Positions 6,998 through 14,919 of a DNA stretch of 25,562 bases are shown here, piece after piece (position 1 is the stretch's first letter; each line of letters starts with the position of its first letter). Source of the stretch: QAMX01 sp964515055. GTDB taxonomy: Bacteria; Bacillota; Clostridia; Oscillospirales; QAMX01. The notes beneath the pieces were generated by a model. The model made no database searches and had not been told where the DNA came from. It saw nothing but the letters and a program-made list of their open reading frames with translations. Both the position numbers and the translations under genes were made by a program. The stretch lies in assembly GCA_964515055.1 (NCBI GenBank), contig CAZEUG010000023.1:1-25562 (forward strand), in the 5' to 3' direction.

Positions 6998-7906
6998 TCA
7001 GGCGAGAAACATCTCAATGTCTTCCATTGACAGCTCTGGCTGTAGCGCCAGATTCACCGCATAGCCAATTGCCTTGGCGCAAACCGCCATCAGGCGATCA
7101 ATCTCCTTACTGGTGACAAACGTCGCTCCGTATGTTCGGAAGAGCGCCTCTGCATCGTAGTCTGCGTGAATCTGCTCCAGTGCATCTGCCGCCAGTGTTG
7201 CCGCATCCACAACCGTCGGCACACCGATTGCAATACAGGGCACGCCGATCGTCCCCCGGTTGATTGCAAATCGATGGTTGCCGACGCCGGAGCCCGGCAC
7301 AATGCCAGTATCCGTCAACTGCACCGTGCGACACAGGCGGTCGCTTCGCCTAGCAGACAACGCATCGATGGCCACTACAGCACACGGTTGGATGCGATCC
7401 ACCAGACCGCAAATCATTTCACCGGATTCAATGCCCGTCATTCCGAGTACACCGGGGGCAATCACCGTGACAGGGCGCAGCATGGAAAACTGTTCGGGCA
7501 TTTCACGCAGCAAATGTCTGGTTGCAATCGTCTTTTCGGCGGCACAGGGGCCAAGCGCATCCGGCGTCACCGAGCGATTGCCCAGCCCGGCAATCAGGAA
7601 CGGCGACGAATTGGCAGGTGGCAAAAGTGCCGTCAGCTCCTCTGCAATCAATTCCGCAGTCTGTCGAAAACTGTCCTCCGAATGCGTGTGCAATCGTTCC
7701 AGATCAATGGTGATATAGGAACCAATCGGCTTGCCGACCTGTTCGGCAGCAGCCTGCGTGGTAATCTGAACGGATGTGACGAGCATCCCGTTGCGCCGTT
7801 GTTCCGTGGATGAAATGCCGTCTGGCAGATTCGCAGTCGACTGCGAGTCCCGGTACAAGCCAACGGCTTCTTCTGCAAGATCCGTGCGGATCCGACCTGT
7901 CTGCAT
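6998..7906 (-). CDS. gpr: GPR endopeptidase (germination protease)
   Basis: GPR degrades small acid-soluble spore proteins on germination. It is made as a zymogen in the forespore and autoprocessed near its N-terminus. The 302 residues start MQTGRIRTDLAEEA, the typical propeptide/mature boundary region. Core motifs are GLGNRSVTPDALG (107-119), GIESGE (158-163), VVAIDALSAR (177-186) and GIVPGSGVGNHR (201-212). Asp116 and Asp181 align with the two Asp residues reported as catalytic in Bacillus GPR. The protein is shorter than the Bacillus form (about 370 residues), mainly because parts of the C-terminal half are condensed. GGGAG precedes the ATG. It is transcribed divergently from the germinant-receptor operon across the symmetric element at 7947-7998. 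Confidence 0.95.
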   Translation of the reverse strand: MQTGRIRTDLAEEAVGLYRDSQSTANLPDGISSTEQRRNGMLVTSVQITTQAAAEQVGKPIGSYITIDLERLHTHSEDSFRQTAELIAEELTALLPPANSSPFLIAGLGNRSVTPDALGPCAAEKTIATRHLLREMPEQFSMLRPVTVIAPGVLGMTGIESGEMICGLVDRIQPCAVVAIDALSARRSDRLCRTVQLTDTGIVPGSGVGNHRFAINRGTIGVPCIAIGVPTVVDAATLAADALEQIHADYDAEALFRTYGATFVTSKEIDRLMAVCAKAIGYAVNLALQPELSMEDIEMFLA

Positions 7907-7946
7907 TGTTCTCTCCCACCTTTGTCTGTTGCTCGATTGCTGTCAT

Positions 7947-7998
7947 CAGTATCTCCCATTTTCGATGCGTATATACTTCGTCAAAGCCGGAGATACTG
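7947..7998. promoter_or_regulatory. Perfectly symmetric 52-bp divergent control element (gpr / ger operon)
   Basis: CAGTATCTCC (7947-7956), 12 bases, the palindrome GTATATAC (7969-7976), 12 bases, then the exact inverse GGAGATACTG (7989-7998). Each strand thus reads CAGTATCTCC-N12-GTATATAC toward its own gene. GTATC is a plausible forespore sigma-G/F -35 (consensus GHATR), and 18 bases further the plus strand has TATACTT and the minus strand TATACGC as weak -10s. It may be a bidirectional forespore promoter with a shared -10, or an operator with its dyad on the promoter. The symmetry is seen directly; the sigma assignment is inference. Confidence 0.6.
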
Positions 7999-8028
7999 GA
8001 AGCGGGAAGCAAGCAGAAGGAGAATCAG

Positions 8029-9522
8029 GTGAGAGCAATGCACAAATCACAAAACAGGGACAAGTCCGTCCAGCCACTGACAGGCGTTCCGGCAACAGAC
8101 GCCGGTCGGCTGTCTGCGCTTTTTCAAAATGATGTGACGTTTCGTCAGTGCCGTGTCAACCGAATCGATCGACCGGATGCGGAATGCATTCTGTGCCATC
8201 TCGACGGGATGACGGACGGCCTGTTGATTTCTGCCAGCATACTAAAGCCTCTGCAGAGCTACCTGGCAGAGCTGGATGCTTCAGCGGATGTTGCATCCAT
8301 CGCCCAAAAAGGACTGGCCAATGCCGAAGTGCAGCAGGGGAGAACAGTGGAAGAGCTGGCGGAGGCCATCATGAACGGCGACTGCGTTTTGTTTGCACAA
8401 AACGGCGCACTGATCATCGGCACCAAAGGCTGGATGCGGCGTGCAACGCAGGAGCCGGAAAACGAGAAGGTGCTTCGCGGCCCACGCGAGAGCTTCATCG
8501 AATCGGCTCTAACCAATATCTGTATGCTGCGCCGCAAATTGCAGACGACGTCCTTGCAGGTGGAGGAGATCACCTTTGGCTCCCTGACGCATACGCGCAC
8601 TTATCTCTGTTATCTGGAATCCAGAGTCAACCCCAAAATCCTGGCTGAGCTCAAACGGCGACTGACTCAAATCCAAATGGACGGCATCCTGGATTCCAAT
8701 TATTTGCAGGAGCAGCTCTGTGACGCCCCATATACGCCCTTCAAAACCATCGGCGTGACTGAACGGCCGGACATCACAGCCGCCAAGCTAATCGAGGGGC
8801 GCATCGCACTGATTGTGGACGGCTCTCCCTGCGTTTTGACGGTTCCGTATCTCTTTATTGAAAACTTCCAGGTCAATGACGATTACTATACCAATTATAT
8901 CTTTGCGACCATCAATCGGCTGCTGCGCATGGTGGGTTTTTTCATCTCCGTTTCCGTTCCCGCCATTTATGTGGCCATTCTCACCTATCATCAGGAAATT
9001 CTGCCGCCGTCGTTGCTGATCAGCATTTCGGCCAGCCGTCAGGGCGTTCCGTTTCCGACCATCATCGAAATGCTTCTCCTGTTGCTGGCATTCGAAATTT
9101 TACGGGAAGCCAGCATTCGAATGTCCAATAATGTCGGTCAGGCGCTATCCATCGTCGGTGCGCTGGTTCTGGGACAGGCTGCCGTCGAGGCAAAGTTCAT
9201 CTCGGCACCTATGGTCATTGTTATTGCATTGACCGGCACCACCTCGCTGATGATTCCGGCTGTCGGCGGCGCAGAGATTATCACGCGTACGGCGCTGTTA
9301 ATCGGCAGTGCCATGCTGGGTATGGTCGGATATATTCTGGGCGCTCTGCTCCTGCTCTTTCATCTGGGTGCAATCCGGACATTTAGTATACCGTACCTGT
9401 CGCTTGCACCCGATCGCGCCGATCGTCAGCGGCATGATTCATTCATCCGGGCACGCTGGGGAACGCTGCATTATCGGCGTCTGTTTGCAGAATCAGAAGA
9501 TGAGGATGATCAGAAATCATGA
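8029..9522 (+). CDS. Spore germinant receptor A subunit (GerAA/GerKA family)
   Basis: This 497-residue protein is the large subunit of a nutrient germinant receptor in the spore inner membrane. I choose GTG at 8029 because AAGGAG (8017-8022) is 6 bases upstream; the in-frame ATG at 8038 is too far from it. The first 270 residues or so are soluble, with GPRESFIES (from residue 151), EGRIALIVDGSP and LTVPYLFIENFQ before the first membrane segments. The C-terminal part has several spans, including the family-typical PTIIEMLLLLLAFEILREA (split: PTIIEM, LLLLLAFEILREA). It ends in a charged cytoplasmic tail. It overlaps the next gene by 4 bases and is the first gene of a four-gene operon; its ligand is unknown. 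Confidence 0.93.
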   Translation: MRAMHKSQNRDKSVQPLTGVPATDAGRLSALFQNDVTFRQCRVNRIDRPDAECILCHLDGMTDGLLISASILKPLQSYLAELDASADVASIAQKGLANAEVQQGRTVEELAEAIMNGDCVLFAQNGALIIGTKGWMRRATQEPENEKVLRGPRESFIESALTNICMLRRKLQTTSLQVEEITFGSLTHTRTYLCYLESRVNPKILAELKRRLTQIQMDGILDSNYLQEQLCDAPYTPFKTIGVTERPDITAAKLIEGRIALIVDGSPCVLTVPYLFIENFQVNDDYYTNYIFATINRLLRMVGFFISVSVPAIYVAILTYHQEILPPSLLISISASRQGVPFPTIIEMLLLLLAFEILREASIRMSNNVGQALSIVGALVLGQAAVEAKFISAPMVIVIALTGTTSLMIPAVGGAEIITRTALLIGSAMLGMVGYILGALLLLFHLGAIRTFSIPYLSLAPDRADRQRHDSFIRARWGTLHYRRLFAESEDEDDQKS

Positions 9523-10682
9523 AAAAAACGCGTTGGCTGTTGTCGCTTGCCTGCCTCTCGCTTCTGTTATCGCTTCTGAGCGGGTGCAGCAATTATGTTG
9601 AAATCGAAAAACTGATCATTGTTGCCGGTGCCGCCATCGATTTTGACCCGTCCTCCGGTGATTATACCGTGACAACCGAGATTCTGAATCTGCAAAACAG
9701 CGGCGGCAACGATTCCGATTATGAGACCATTTATATGCAGTCGAGCGGTGCAAGCCTTGTAGAGGCCATCAATGATATGACGCACATGGCCGGTCGCCAG
9801 CTGTATTGGGGACATGCAGACGTCTTTATTCTGAGCCGGAGTGTGCTCCAGCACTCCATTGAACCGATTCTCGACTGGTTCGCCAGCGATGTTAACGCAA
9901 GGCTTTCATCCATGGTCATTGTGGCCGGCACTGAAAAAGCCAGCGAGATCTATCAAATGCAGACGCTTGGACAAAAGAGCGTCTCGATTTCTCTGGAGCA
10001 GATTCTGGAAAATTACCAGAATCGAGGGCATACAGTTGTCAACGTCAATGAACTGATCAATCGATACGGGATACAAGGCGCGGCAACCTGTATCCCGATT
10101 GTCAGCGGGCAGACGAATCAGGAACAGGAACTGCTGTCCATTTCCTCGTACGCTGTTTTGAAACAGGATGTCCTGTCAGGCATTTATGAGGGCAGTGATG
10201 TTCCATACCTGATGCTGATGATGAAGAACCCGTTTCAAAGTGTTTTGTCTGTTCCGATTGCAAATGAAAATTTGACAGTTCAGGTCAAAGTGGTCAGCCA
10301 TTCGATTTCCCTGCGGACAGATTGCAGCACGAACGCTGTGTCTGCGCAAATCGAGATGAAGCTGAACCTGTCTCTTGTTGGCCATATCGGAGATGATACC
10401 ATGATTCGAAATGCAGATGGCACAGAGCGAATCATACAGGCAGCCGAGCAAGAGGTTCGCGATGCGTGCTGCGCATTGTTGGATCGGGACATTCATCAGT
10501 TCGGCACAGATATTCTGTGCATCGGGCAGCATATCAAACGTCATGACCCCAAAATCTGGCATCACATTGCTGCCGACTGGGATTGGTTTTATGCCAATAT
10601 GCCCTACGAAATGCACGTACACGCCGTGATTGATCAGTCTGGGAAAATGTCTCCGCTCAATGATCAGGAGGAAATCTCATGA
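9519..10682 (+). CDS. Spore germinant receptor C subunit (Ger(x)C lipoprotein)
   Basis: The 387 residues begin with a lipoprotein signal (MKKTRWLLSLACLSLLLSL) and a lipobox LLSGC, with lipidation expected on Cys23. The mature part matches the GerAC layout: EKLIIVAGAAIDFD near the N-terminus, GASLVEAINDM and LYWGHADVFILS in the middle, and a C-terminal domain with EVRDACCALLDRDIHQFGTD. Ger(x)C proteins are anchored to the outer face of the spore inner membrane and are needed for receptor function. It starts by ATGA overlap with the A subunit and ends by a 4-base overlap with the next small gene, so the genes are translationally coupled. Confidence 0.92.
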   Translation: MKKTRWLLSLACLSLLLSLLSGCSNYVEIEKLIIVAGAAIDFDPSSGDYTVTTEILNLQNSGGNDSDYETIYMQSSGASLVEAINDMTHMAGRQLYWGHADVFILSRSVLQHSIEPILDWFASDVNARLSSMVIVAGTEKASEIYQMQTLGQKSVSISLEQILENYQNRGHTVVNVNELINRYGIQGAATCIPIVSGQTNQEQELLSISSYAVLKQDVLSGIYEGSDVPYLMLMMKNPFQSVLSVPIANENLTVQVKVVSHSISLRTDCSTNAVSAQIEMKLNLSLVGHIGDDTMIRNADGTERIIQAAEQEVRDACCALLDRDIHQFGTDILCIGQHIKRHDPKIWHHIAADWDWFYANMPYEMHVHAVIDQSGKMSPLNDQEEIS

Positions 10683-10882
10683 CGGTTTTTCTGATGATCG
10701 CCTATCTGGTGTTTTTCCTGGCTGCCGATCTCCTGACAGGTCGTCAGAAACTGACCTTGAGTCGCGGTATGGTCTATTGTATTCTGATGCTCGCAGCCGT
10801 GCTGTTCTGCTACGCATCCTTTCGGCAGTGGACACTGCCCAATCCGATTGAGCAGCTGTCTGAATGGCTGTATCCATCCTGA
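10679..10882 (+). CDS. Small two-span membrane protein, germinant-receptor 'D' type
   Basis: A 67-residue protein with two hydrophobic segments (about 3-17 and 31-46) joined by a short polar loop (LLTGRQKLTLSRG). AGGAGG lies 7 bases before its ATG and it overlaps the C-subunit stop by 4 bases. Small two-TM 'D' proteins inside or beside ger operons are known in Bacillus, where they modulate the germination rate of their receptor. Size, topology and position between C and B agree with that class. The sequence itself is poorly conserved, so the assignment rests on context. Confidence 0.78.
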   Translation: MTVFLMIAYLVFFLAADLLTGRQKLTLSRGMVYCILMLAAVLFCYASFRQWTLPNPIEQLSEWLYPS

Positions 10883-10896
10883 AAAGGAGTTTTCGT

Positions 10897-12054
10897 ATGC
10901 TGGAAACGGGAAAAATCACCGATCGTCAAATCCGATCAATGGCATTTCTCATAACAATGGGCGGTATCTTTGTCATCGGCGGAACCAAAGAGGCCGGAGA
11001 AGAAAGCTATCTGTCTGCGCTGCTGGCCGTCATTCCAACCTTACCGCTGTACGCGCTCTATGAGCACCTGCTGACCCGCGCAGGGGAGGGAGGTCTGTTT
11101 GCCCTCTGCAGGCAATGCTTCGGAACCCTGTTCGGAAAAATCGCGATTGCACTCTTCGGCGTCTACGCCGTGATCATCGGAACTGCCGTCGCAGGCAATT
11201 ATCTGAATTTTATTCATACGGTGTTCCTGACCGACACATCATTTCTTGTGGTCGGCATTCTTTCGGCAGCCGCCATCACGTTCATGGTGCGGTGTGGCCG
11301 CATGGCCATGGCGCGTGTCTCACGAATGGTTCAGTATGCCGTGATCGGAACGCTGAGTGTCACGCTGGTGCTGTCTCTGTTCGCCATTGACCTGGATCAT
11401 TTTCCGTATCCGATGCTGTATCACGGCTTGCAGCCGGTGGCTGCCGGTGCCTTTTCGATCTTCACCGTTTCGTTTGGCGATGTCATAATTTTACTGCCCC
11501 TTCTCAACGGAAAATCCGGGAGAAGGGGCAGTCGAAACCTGATCAGAGGTGCCGGCATGACCTGGGTGCTGCTGACGCTCGTCTTTCTTCGAAACGTACT
11601 CGCACTGGGGCCTGCATCCTATGGGATTCTGTTTTTCAAGTCGTTTGTCGCCGTTCGCATTATCAGCGTTGGCGCATTTTTTCAGCGAATGGAAATCCTT
11701 GTGTCCGTCATTTATATCCTGTGCGATACGCTGAAACTGGCACTGTGCGTGCAATGCCTGACGAAATGTCTCAACGAATTGACAGGACACTCCCAACAGC
11801 GGGAGCATTCGTTATTTGCCGCGCCATCCGCATTGCTGATGATCGGCCTGGCTGCCGTGTTTGTCAGCAATCAGCGGTATATCACACTGTTCCTGCAAAC
11901 GCACAAATACCTGGCGTTGCCGTTTACTGTTATGCTTCCGGCGCTGCTTGCTCTGACGGAGCGCCTTCGCAGGAACAATAGGAACGATCAATTTCCGACA
12001 GGCTGTATTGCCAGCAGCGCTCCGGTTTCCGAACGAGGAATCCGCCGCTCGTGA
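10897..12054 (+). CDS. Spore germinant receptor B subunit (GerAB/GerKB, APC-type permease fold)
   Basis: This 385-residue integral membrane protein starts at ATG 10897 with AGGAG 7 bases upstream. It opens with MLETGKITDRQIRSMAFL, typical of the family, followed by GGTKEAGEESYLSALLAVIP and about ten hydrophobic segments. The B subunit belongs to the amino acid/polyamine permease superfamily and is thought to bind the germinant. The family core ends near ALTERLRR; the last 27 or so residues (NNRNDQFPTG to the end) are an unusual polar tail. That tail is encoded in DNA that also encodes the C-terminus of the convergent gene (11930-13204). A 12-bp hairpin lies within the coding sequence at 11494-11531. 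Confidence 0.92.
   Translation: MLETGKITDRQIRSMAFLITMGGIFVIGGTKEAGEESYLSALLAVIPTLPLYALYEHLLTRAGEGGLFALCRQCFGTLFGKIAIALFGVYAVIIGTAVAGNYLNFIHTVFLTDTSFLVVGILSAAAITFMVRCGRMAMARVSRMVQYAVIGTLSVTLVLSLFAIDLDHFPYPMLYHGLQPVAAGAFSIFTVSFGDVIILLPLLNGKSGRRGSRNLIRGAGMTWVLLTLVFLRNVLALGPASYGILFFKSFVAVRIISVGAFFQRMEILVSVIYILCDTLKLALCVQCLTKCLNELTGHSQQREHSLFAAPSALLMIGLAAVFVSNQRYITLFLQTHKYLALPFTVMLPALLALTERLRRNNRNDQFPTGCIASSAPVSERGIRRS
11494..11531. repeat. Perfect 12-bp hairpin inside the gerB coding sequence
   Basis: CTGCCCCTTCTC (11494-11505) and its exact complement (11520-11531) are separated by 14 bases, within which CGGA (11508-11511) can pair with TCCG (11515-11518). Read on the minus strand it is followed by TAAAATTATG, an A/T-rich but imperfect tail. 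It lies about 400 bases beyond the stop of the convergent minus-strand gene and could act as its terminator; this is inferred. Confidence 0.6.
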
Positions 12055-13204
12055 AATCCGGGAAGGCCTGCGGTGCGCTGCCCTCTGCGATGGAATTTTC
12101 GCTCAGCGGTGTAATAGCCGCATAGGTGGCAAAATCGTAGACGTCAATCGGGGTATCCTGCTGTGCCTGGATGCTCTCCACATAGGCACGGAGCACCAGA
12201 TAGTCCATGCCGCCGTGGCCGCCTCTCATGCCGATCTCCTGATACCATTTCCAAAGCGGATGCTCATATTCCTTGAGAATCGGGTCAAAGGACGACCACT
12301 TGTGATGTTCGGTGATGCCTTCCAGCATGATGCTGCGGTTTTCTTCCATCCAGACACCCTTTGTGCCCTGCACATATCCGCCGCGGGAGTACGGTCGGGG
12401 GAGTGTGGTGTCGTGCGTCAGCACGAGTGTTTCGCCATGTGCGCAGCGAATCATGGTGGTCACGACGTCACCCTGTGTAAACGGATAGCCCTGCACTTCA
12501 TTGTCCGCCGGCATATTGGCAGCAGACCACTCATTCAGTCCGCGTGCCTTGGTGGCCATGGAAACCAGTGTGACAAATCGGTTGCCGCGGTTGATGTTCA
12601 GGATTTTGCCCATGGGAACGGCGCCGTGCGTCGGATAGATGTCGCCGTTTCGATTCATGTAATGATCCAGTCTGTAGTGACGGTTGATATGTCCCTTGGC
12701 AATTTCTTCGCGAAGGTCATGCTCATAGCCGCAGCGGCAATGGACGATTTCGCCAAACATCCCCTGCTTGACCATGTTGAGCAGCGCCATTTCTTCCCGG
12801 CTGTAACAGCAGTTTTCCAGCAGCATACACGGCATCCCGGTGCGCTGGCTCGTCCGAACCAGCTCCCAGCATTCATCCAGAGAGGATGCGCCGCCGACCT
12901 CGCTGGCCACATATTTGCCGGCATTCATCGCGTCAATCGCAATGCGAATGTGCATCTGCCAGCAGGTAGTGATCAAAACGCCATCTACTTCCTTCATGGC
13001 GAGCAGATCATGATAATTGGTGGAGGTCACCGGAGCTTTTCCATAGACCTCTTCAACCGCCTTCGAGGCACTTGCAACCCGATCCGGATAGACGTCACAA
13101 ACGCCGACCACACGAACGTCATCCATGGCCAGCAGGTTGCGCATCATATCATGTCCGCGACCGCCAAGGCCAATCACAGCAATATTCACTGTATTACTTT
13201 TCAT
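11930..13204 (-). CDS. GH109-like NAD-dependent glycosidase / Gfo-Idh-MocA family protein
   Basis: The 424 residues have an NAD-binding GLGGRG (12-17), DGVLITTCWQMH (74-85) and, in place of the usual EKP, SEVGGA (101-106). The second domain carries the GH109 signatures LLENCCYSREE (128-138), GYEHDLR (159-165), RNGDIYPTHGAVP (185-197), ILNINRGNRF (201-210) and MRGGHGGMD (326-334). GH109 enzymes, typified by alpha-N-acetylgalactosaminidase, use NAD+ in a hydride-transfer elimination/addition mechanism. Substrate here is unproven, and no signal peptide is seen, so it should be cytoplasmic. The start at 13204 has GAGGG upstream and a sigma-A promoter at 13271-13299. Its last 125 bases overlap gerB tail to tail. 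Confidence 0.85.
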   Translation of the reverse strand: MKSNTVNIAVIGLGGRGHDMMRNLLAMDDVRVVGVCDVYPDRVASASKAVEEVYGKAPVTSTNYHDLLAMKEVDGVLITTCWQMHIRIAIDAMNAGKYVASEVGGASSLDECWELVRTSQRTGMPCMLLENCCYSREEMALLNMVKQGMFGEIVHCRCGYEHDLREEIAKGHINRHYRLDHYMNRNGDIYPTHGAVPMGKILNINRGNRFVTLVSMATKARGLNEWSAANMPADNEVQGYPFTQGDVVTTMIRCAHGETLVLTHDTTLPRPYSRGGYVQGTKGVWMEENRSIMLEGITEHHKWSSFDPILKEYEHPLWKWYQEIGMRGGHGGMDYLVLRAYVESIQAQQDTPIDVYDFATYAAITPLSENSIAEGSAPQAFPDFTSGGFLVRKPERCWQYSLSEIDRSYCSCEGAPSEQAAPEA

Positions 13205-13234
13205 AAAACCTGACCCTCAACTTTTTCTGATCTC

Positions 13235-13258
13235 ACCCTGCATTCGATCCGGCAGGGT
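13235..13258 (-). promoter_or_regulatory. Hairpin in the 5' leader of the GH109-like gene
   Basis: ACCCTGC (13235-13241) and GCAGGGT (13252-13258) form a 7-bp perfect inverted repeat with a 10-base loop. It begins within a few bases of the expected transcription start of the promoter at 13271-13299. It could be a repressor operator, a 5' mRNA-stabilising stem or a weak terminator. Confidence 0.45.
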
Positions 13259-13270
13259 TTTCCTATCAAA

Positions 13271-13299
13271 ATTATAGCCGATTTTCCGAAGCATGAGAA
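13271..13299 (-). promoter_or_regulatory. Sigma-A promoter of the GH109-like gene
   Basis: Read on the minus strand: -35 TTCTCA (13299-13294), 17-bp spacer, -10 TATAAT (13276-13271). The -10 is perfect and the -35 matches 4 of 6. The ATG lies about 60 bases downstream. Confidence 0.65.
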
Positions 13300-13395
13300 T
13301 GGACAAATCTGTTATCCATATGGACGAATCACTGTTCGCAATGGAGAACCGCATCTGCAAAACGACGAAAAATAAGAACGGAGCAAAAAGGGGAG

Positions 13396-13424
13396 TTGAT
13401 TTGTCGGGCTGGAAAGCGTATAAT
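13396..13424 (+). promoter_or_regulatory. Sigma-A promoter of murD
   Basis: -35 TTGATT (13396-13401), 17-bp spacer, -10 TATAAT (13419-13424). It gives a short leader of about 23 bases that contains the GGGAGG ribosome site. Confidence 0.72.
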
Positions 13425-13453
13425 AACAGAAAAAAGAATCGGGAGGCAAATGA

Positions 13454-14836
13454 GTGACCAACATTCAACGCTATCTTGAATCCATTCGGGGCATGCGCAT
13501 TGGCATTTTGGGCTTTGGCGTCAGCAATGCGCCGCTGGCAGAAATGTTCCTAAATGCCGGAGCCTGCGTCACCATATATGATCAGAAAGCGCCGGATGCA
13601 CTGGGCGATGCGGCACAGATGCTGCAGGAGCGGGGCGCCCGGTTCTGCTGCGGTGATGGGTATGATGCGCATCTGGACGATGCTGTGATTTTCCGCTCTC
13701 CGGGTCTCCTTCCAACCAAACCAATGCTTCGGCGTGCAGCGGCAGCCGGTTCGGAAATCACCTCCGAAATGTCCCTCTTTTTTGCCTGCTGCCCGTGCCC
13801 GATCATCGGGATTACCGGCAGCGACGGAAAATCGACAACCTCGACGGTCATTGCCAAAATTCTGGAACAAACAGGGAGACGCGTATGGCTCGGCGGCAAC
13901 CTTGGTACACCGCTGACACCCAGGCTGGCTGAGATGTCGTCGAATGATCTGGCCGTTGTCGAGCTTTCCTCGTTTCAATTGATGGATATGAAGCGCAGCC
14001 CGCACGTTGCAGTCGTTACCAATGTTACACCCAACCATTTGGATAAACATACCGATATGGCGGAATACATTGAGGCCAAGCGCACCATTTTCCGCTGGCA
14101 GCAGGCGGGGGATGTCCTGGTCGCCAACTATGACAACGTGATCACACGCGGCTTTTTGTCCGAAGCTCCGGCAGGTTCACGTCCGTTCTCCAGAGCCAAC
14201 GCCTGTGAACAGGGTGTCCTCCTCCAAAACGGCTGGATTACCGTCAGCAATCAGGGCGTTTCAGACCCGATTCTGCCGGTCGATCAGATTCGAATCCCCG
14301 GTCAACACAACATCGAGAATTACATGGCCGCCATCGGCGCAGTATATGAATATGCAAAACAGGACGCGATTACAGAGGTCGCAACCACATTCCCAGGCGT
14401 CCACCATCGTCTGGAGCTTGTGCGGATTCTGAATGACGTCCGCTACTATAACAGCTCCATCGACTCGTCACCCACGCGAACCATGGCGGCTCTGAGCGTC
14501 TTCGACGGACAGCTGACCGTGATTCTCGGCGGCAGCGATAAAGGAATTTCCTTCGATCAGCTCGGCGAAGCGCTGTGCCGTCAGACGCGTCGCATCATTT
14601 TGACCGGTGCAACTGCAAGGAAGATCGAAGCCGCCGTCCGGAATGCGCCGTCCTATCACACCGGCTGCCCGGAAATCCATCACGCAGCCAACCTGCAGGA
14701 GGCCGTTCATACCGCACACCGACTGACGCAGCCGCATGAGGTGGTTCTTTTGTCTCCGGCCTGTGCTTCGTTTGACGCGTTCCGAAACTTTGAAGAACGC
14801 GGCGAGGTGTTCTCTCAAACGGTTCTGGCACTGTAA
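13454..14836 (+). CDS. murD: UDP-N-acetylmuramoylalanine--D-glutamate ligase
   Basis: MurD adds D-Glu to UDP-MurNAc-L-Ala in cytoplasmic peptidoglycan precursor synthesis. The 460 residues show the N-terminal UDP-binding domain (IGILGFGVSNAPLAEMF), the ATP loop GITGSDGKST (119-128), NHLDKH (194-199) and the C-terminal ligase domain with ILGGSDKGISF and LLSPACASFDAF. SDGK replaces the more common TNGK, and NHLDKH the more common NHLDRH. GTG at 13454 is the start because GGGAGG (13441-13446) lies 7 bases before it; an ATG at 13450 is out of frame and too close. The gene stands alone here with its own promoter, away from any mur/fts cluster. Confidence 0.94.
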   Translation: MTNIQRYLESIRGMRIGILGFGVSNAPLAEMFLNAGACVTIYDQKAPDALGDAAQMLQERGARFCCGDGYDAHLDDAVIFRSPGLLPTKPMLRRAAAAGSEITSEMSLFFACCPCPIIGITGSDGKSTTSTVIAKILEQTGRRVWLGGNLGTPLTPRLAEMSSNDLAVVELSSFQLMDMKRSPHVAVVTNVTPNHLDKHTDMAEYIEAKRTIFRWQQAGDVLVANYDNVITRGFLSEAPAGSRPFSRANACEQGVLLQNGWITVSNQGVSDPILPVDQIRIPGQHNIENYMAAIGAVYEYAKQDAITEVATTFPGVHHRLELVRILNDVRYYNSSIDSSPTRTMAALSVFDGQLTVILGGSDKGISFDQLGEALCRQTRRIILTGATARKIEAAVRNAPSYHTGCPEIHHAANLQEAVHTAHRLTQPHEVVLLSPACASFDAFRNFEERGEVFSQTVLAL

Positions 14837-14866
14837 ATCGAATAGGGAAGACTATTTTTTTCAACA

Positions 14867-14901
14867 AATTTGCCCGGTCAGATCATCTGACCGGGCAAAT
14901 T
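14867..14901. terminator. Palindromic hairpin between murD and the dCMP deaminase gene
   Basis: Arms 14867-14883 and 14885-14901 (core TTTGCCCGGTCAG) are perfect complements, giving a stem of about 15 bp with a tight AUCAU-type loop. It lies 30 bases after the murD stop and 19 bases after the convergent gene's stop on the other strand. Its T-tracts are weak (GGGTTTTC on plus), but position and stability fit a shared terminator. Confidence 0.75.
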
Positions 14902-14919
14902 GATGGGTTTTCAGTTTGA

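Noticed and set aside
12008..13213. 401-codon plus-strand ORF opposite the GH109-like gene
   Set aside because: Antisense shadow with no ribosome site; the minus strand has clear family motifs and a promoter.
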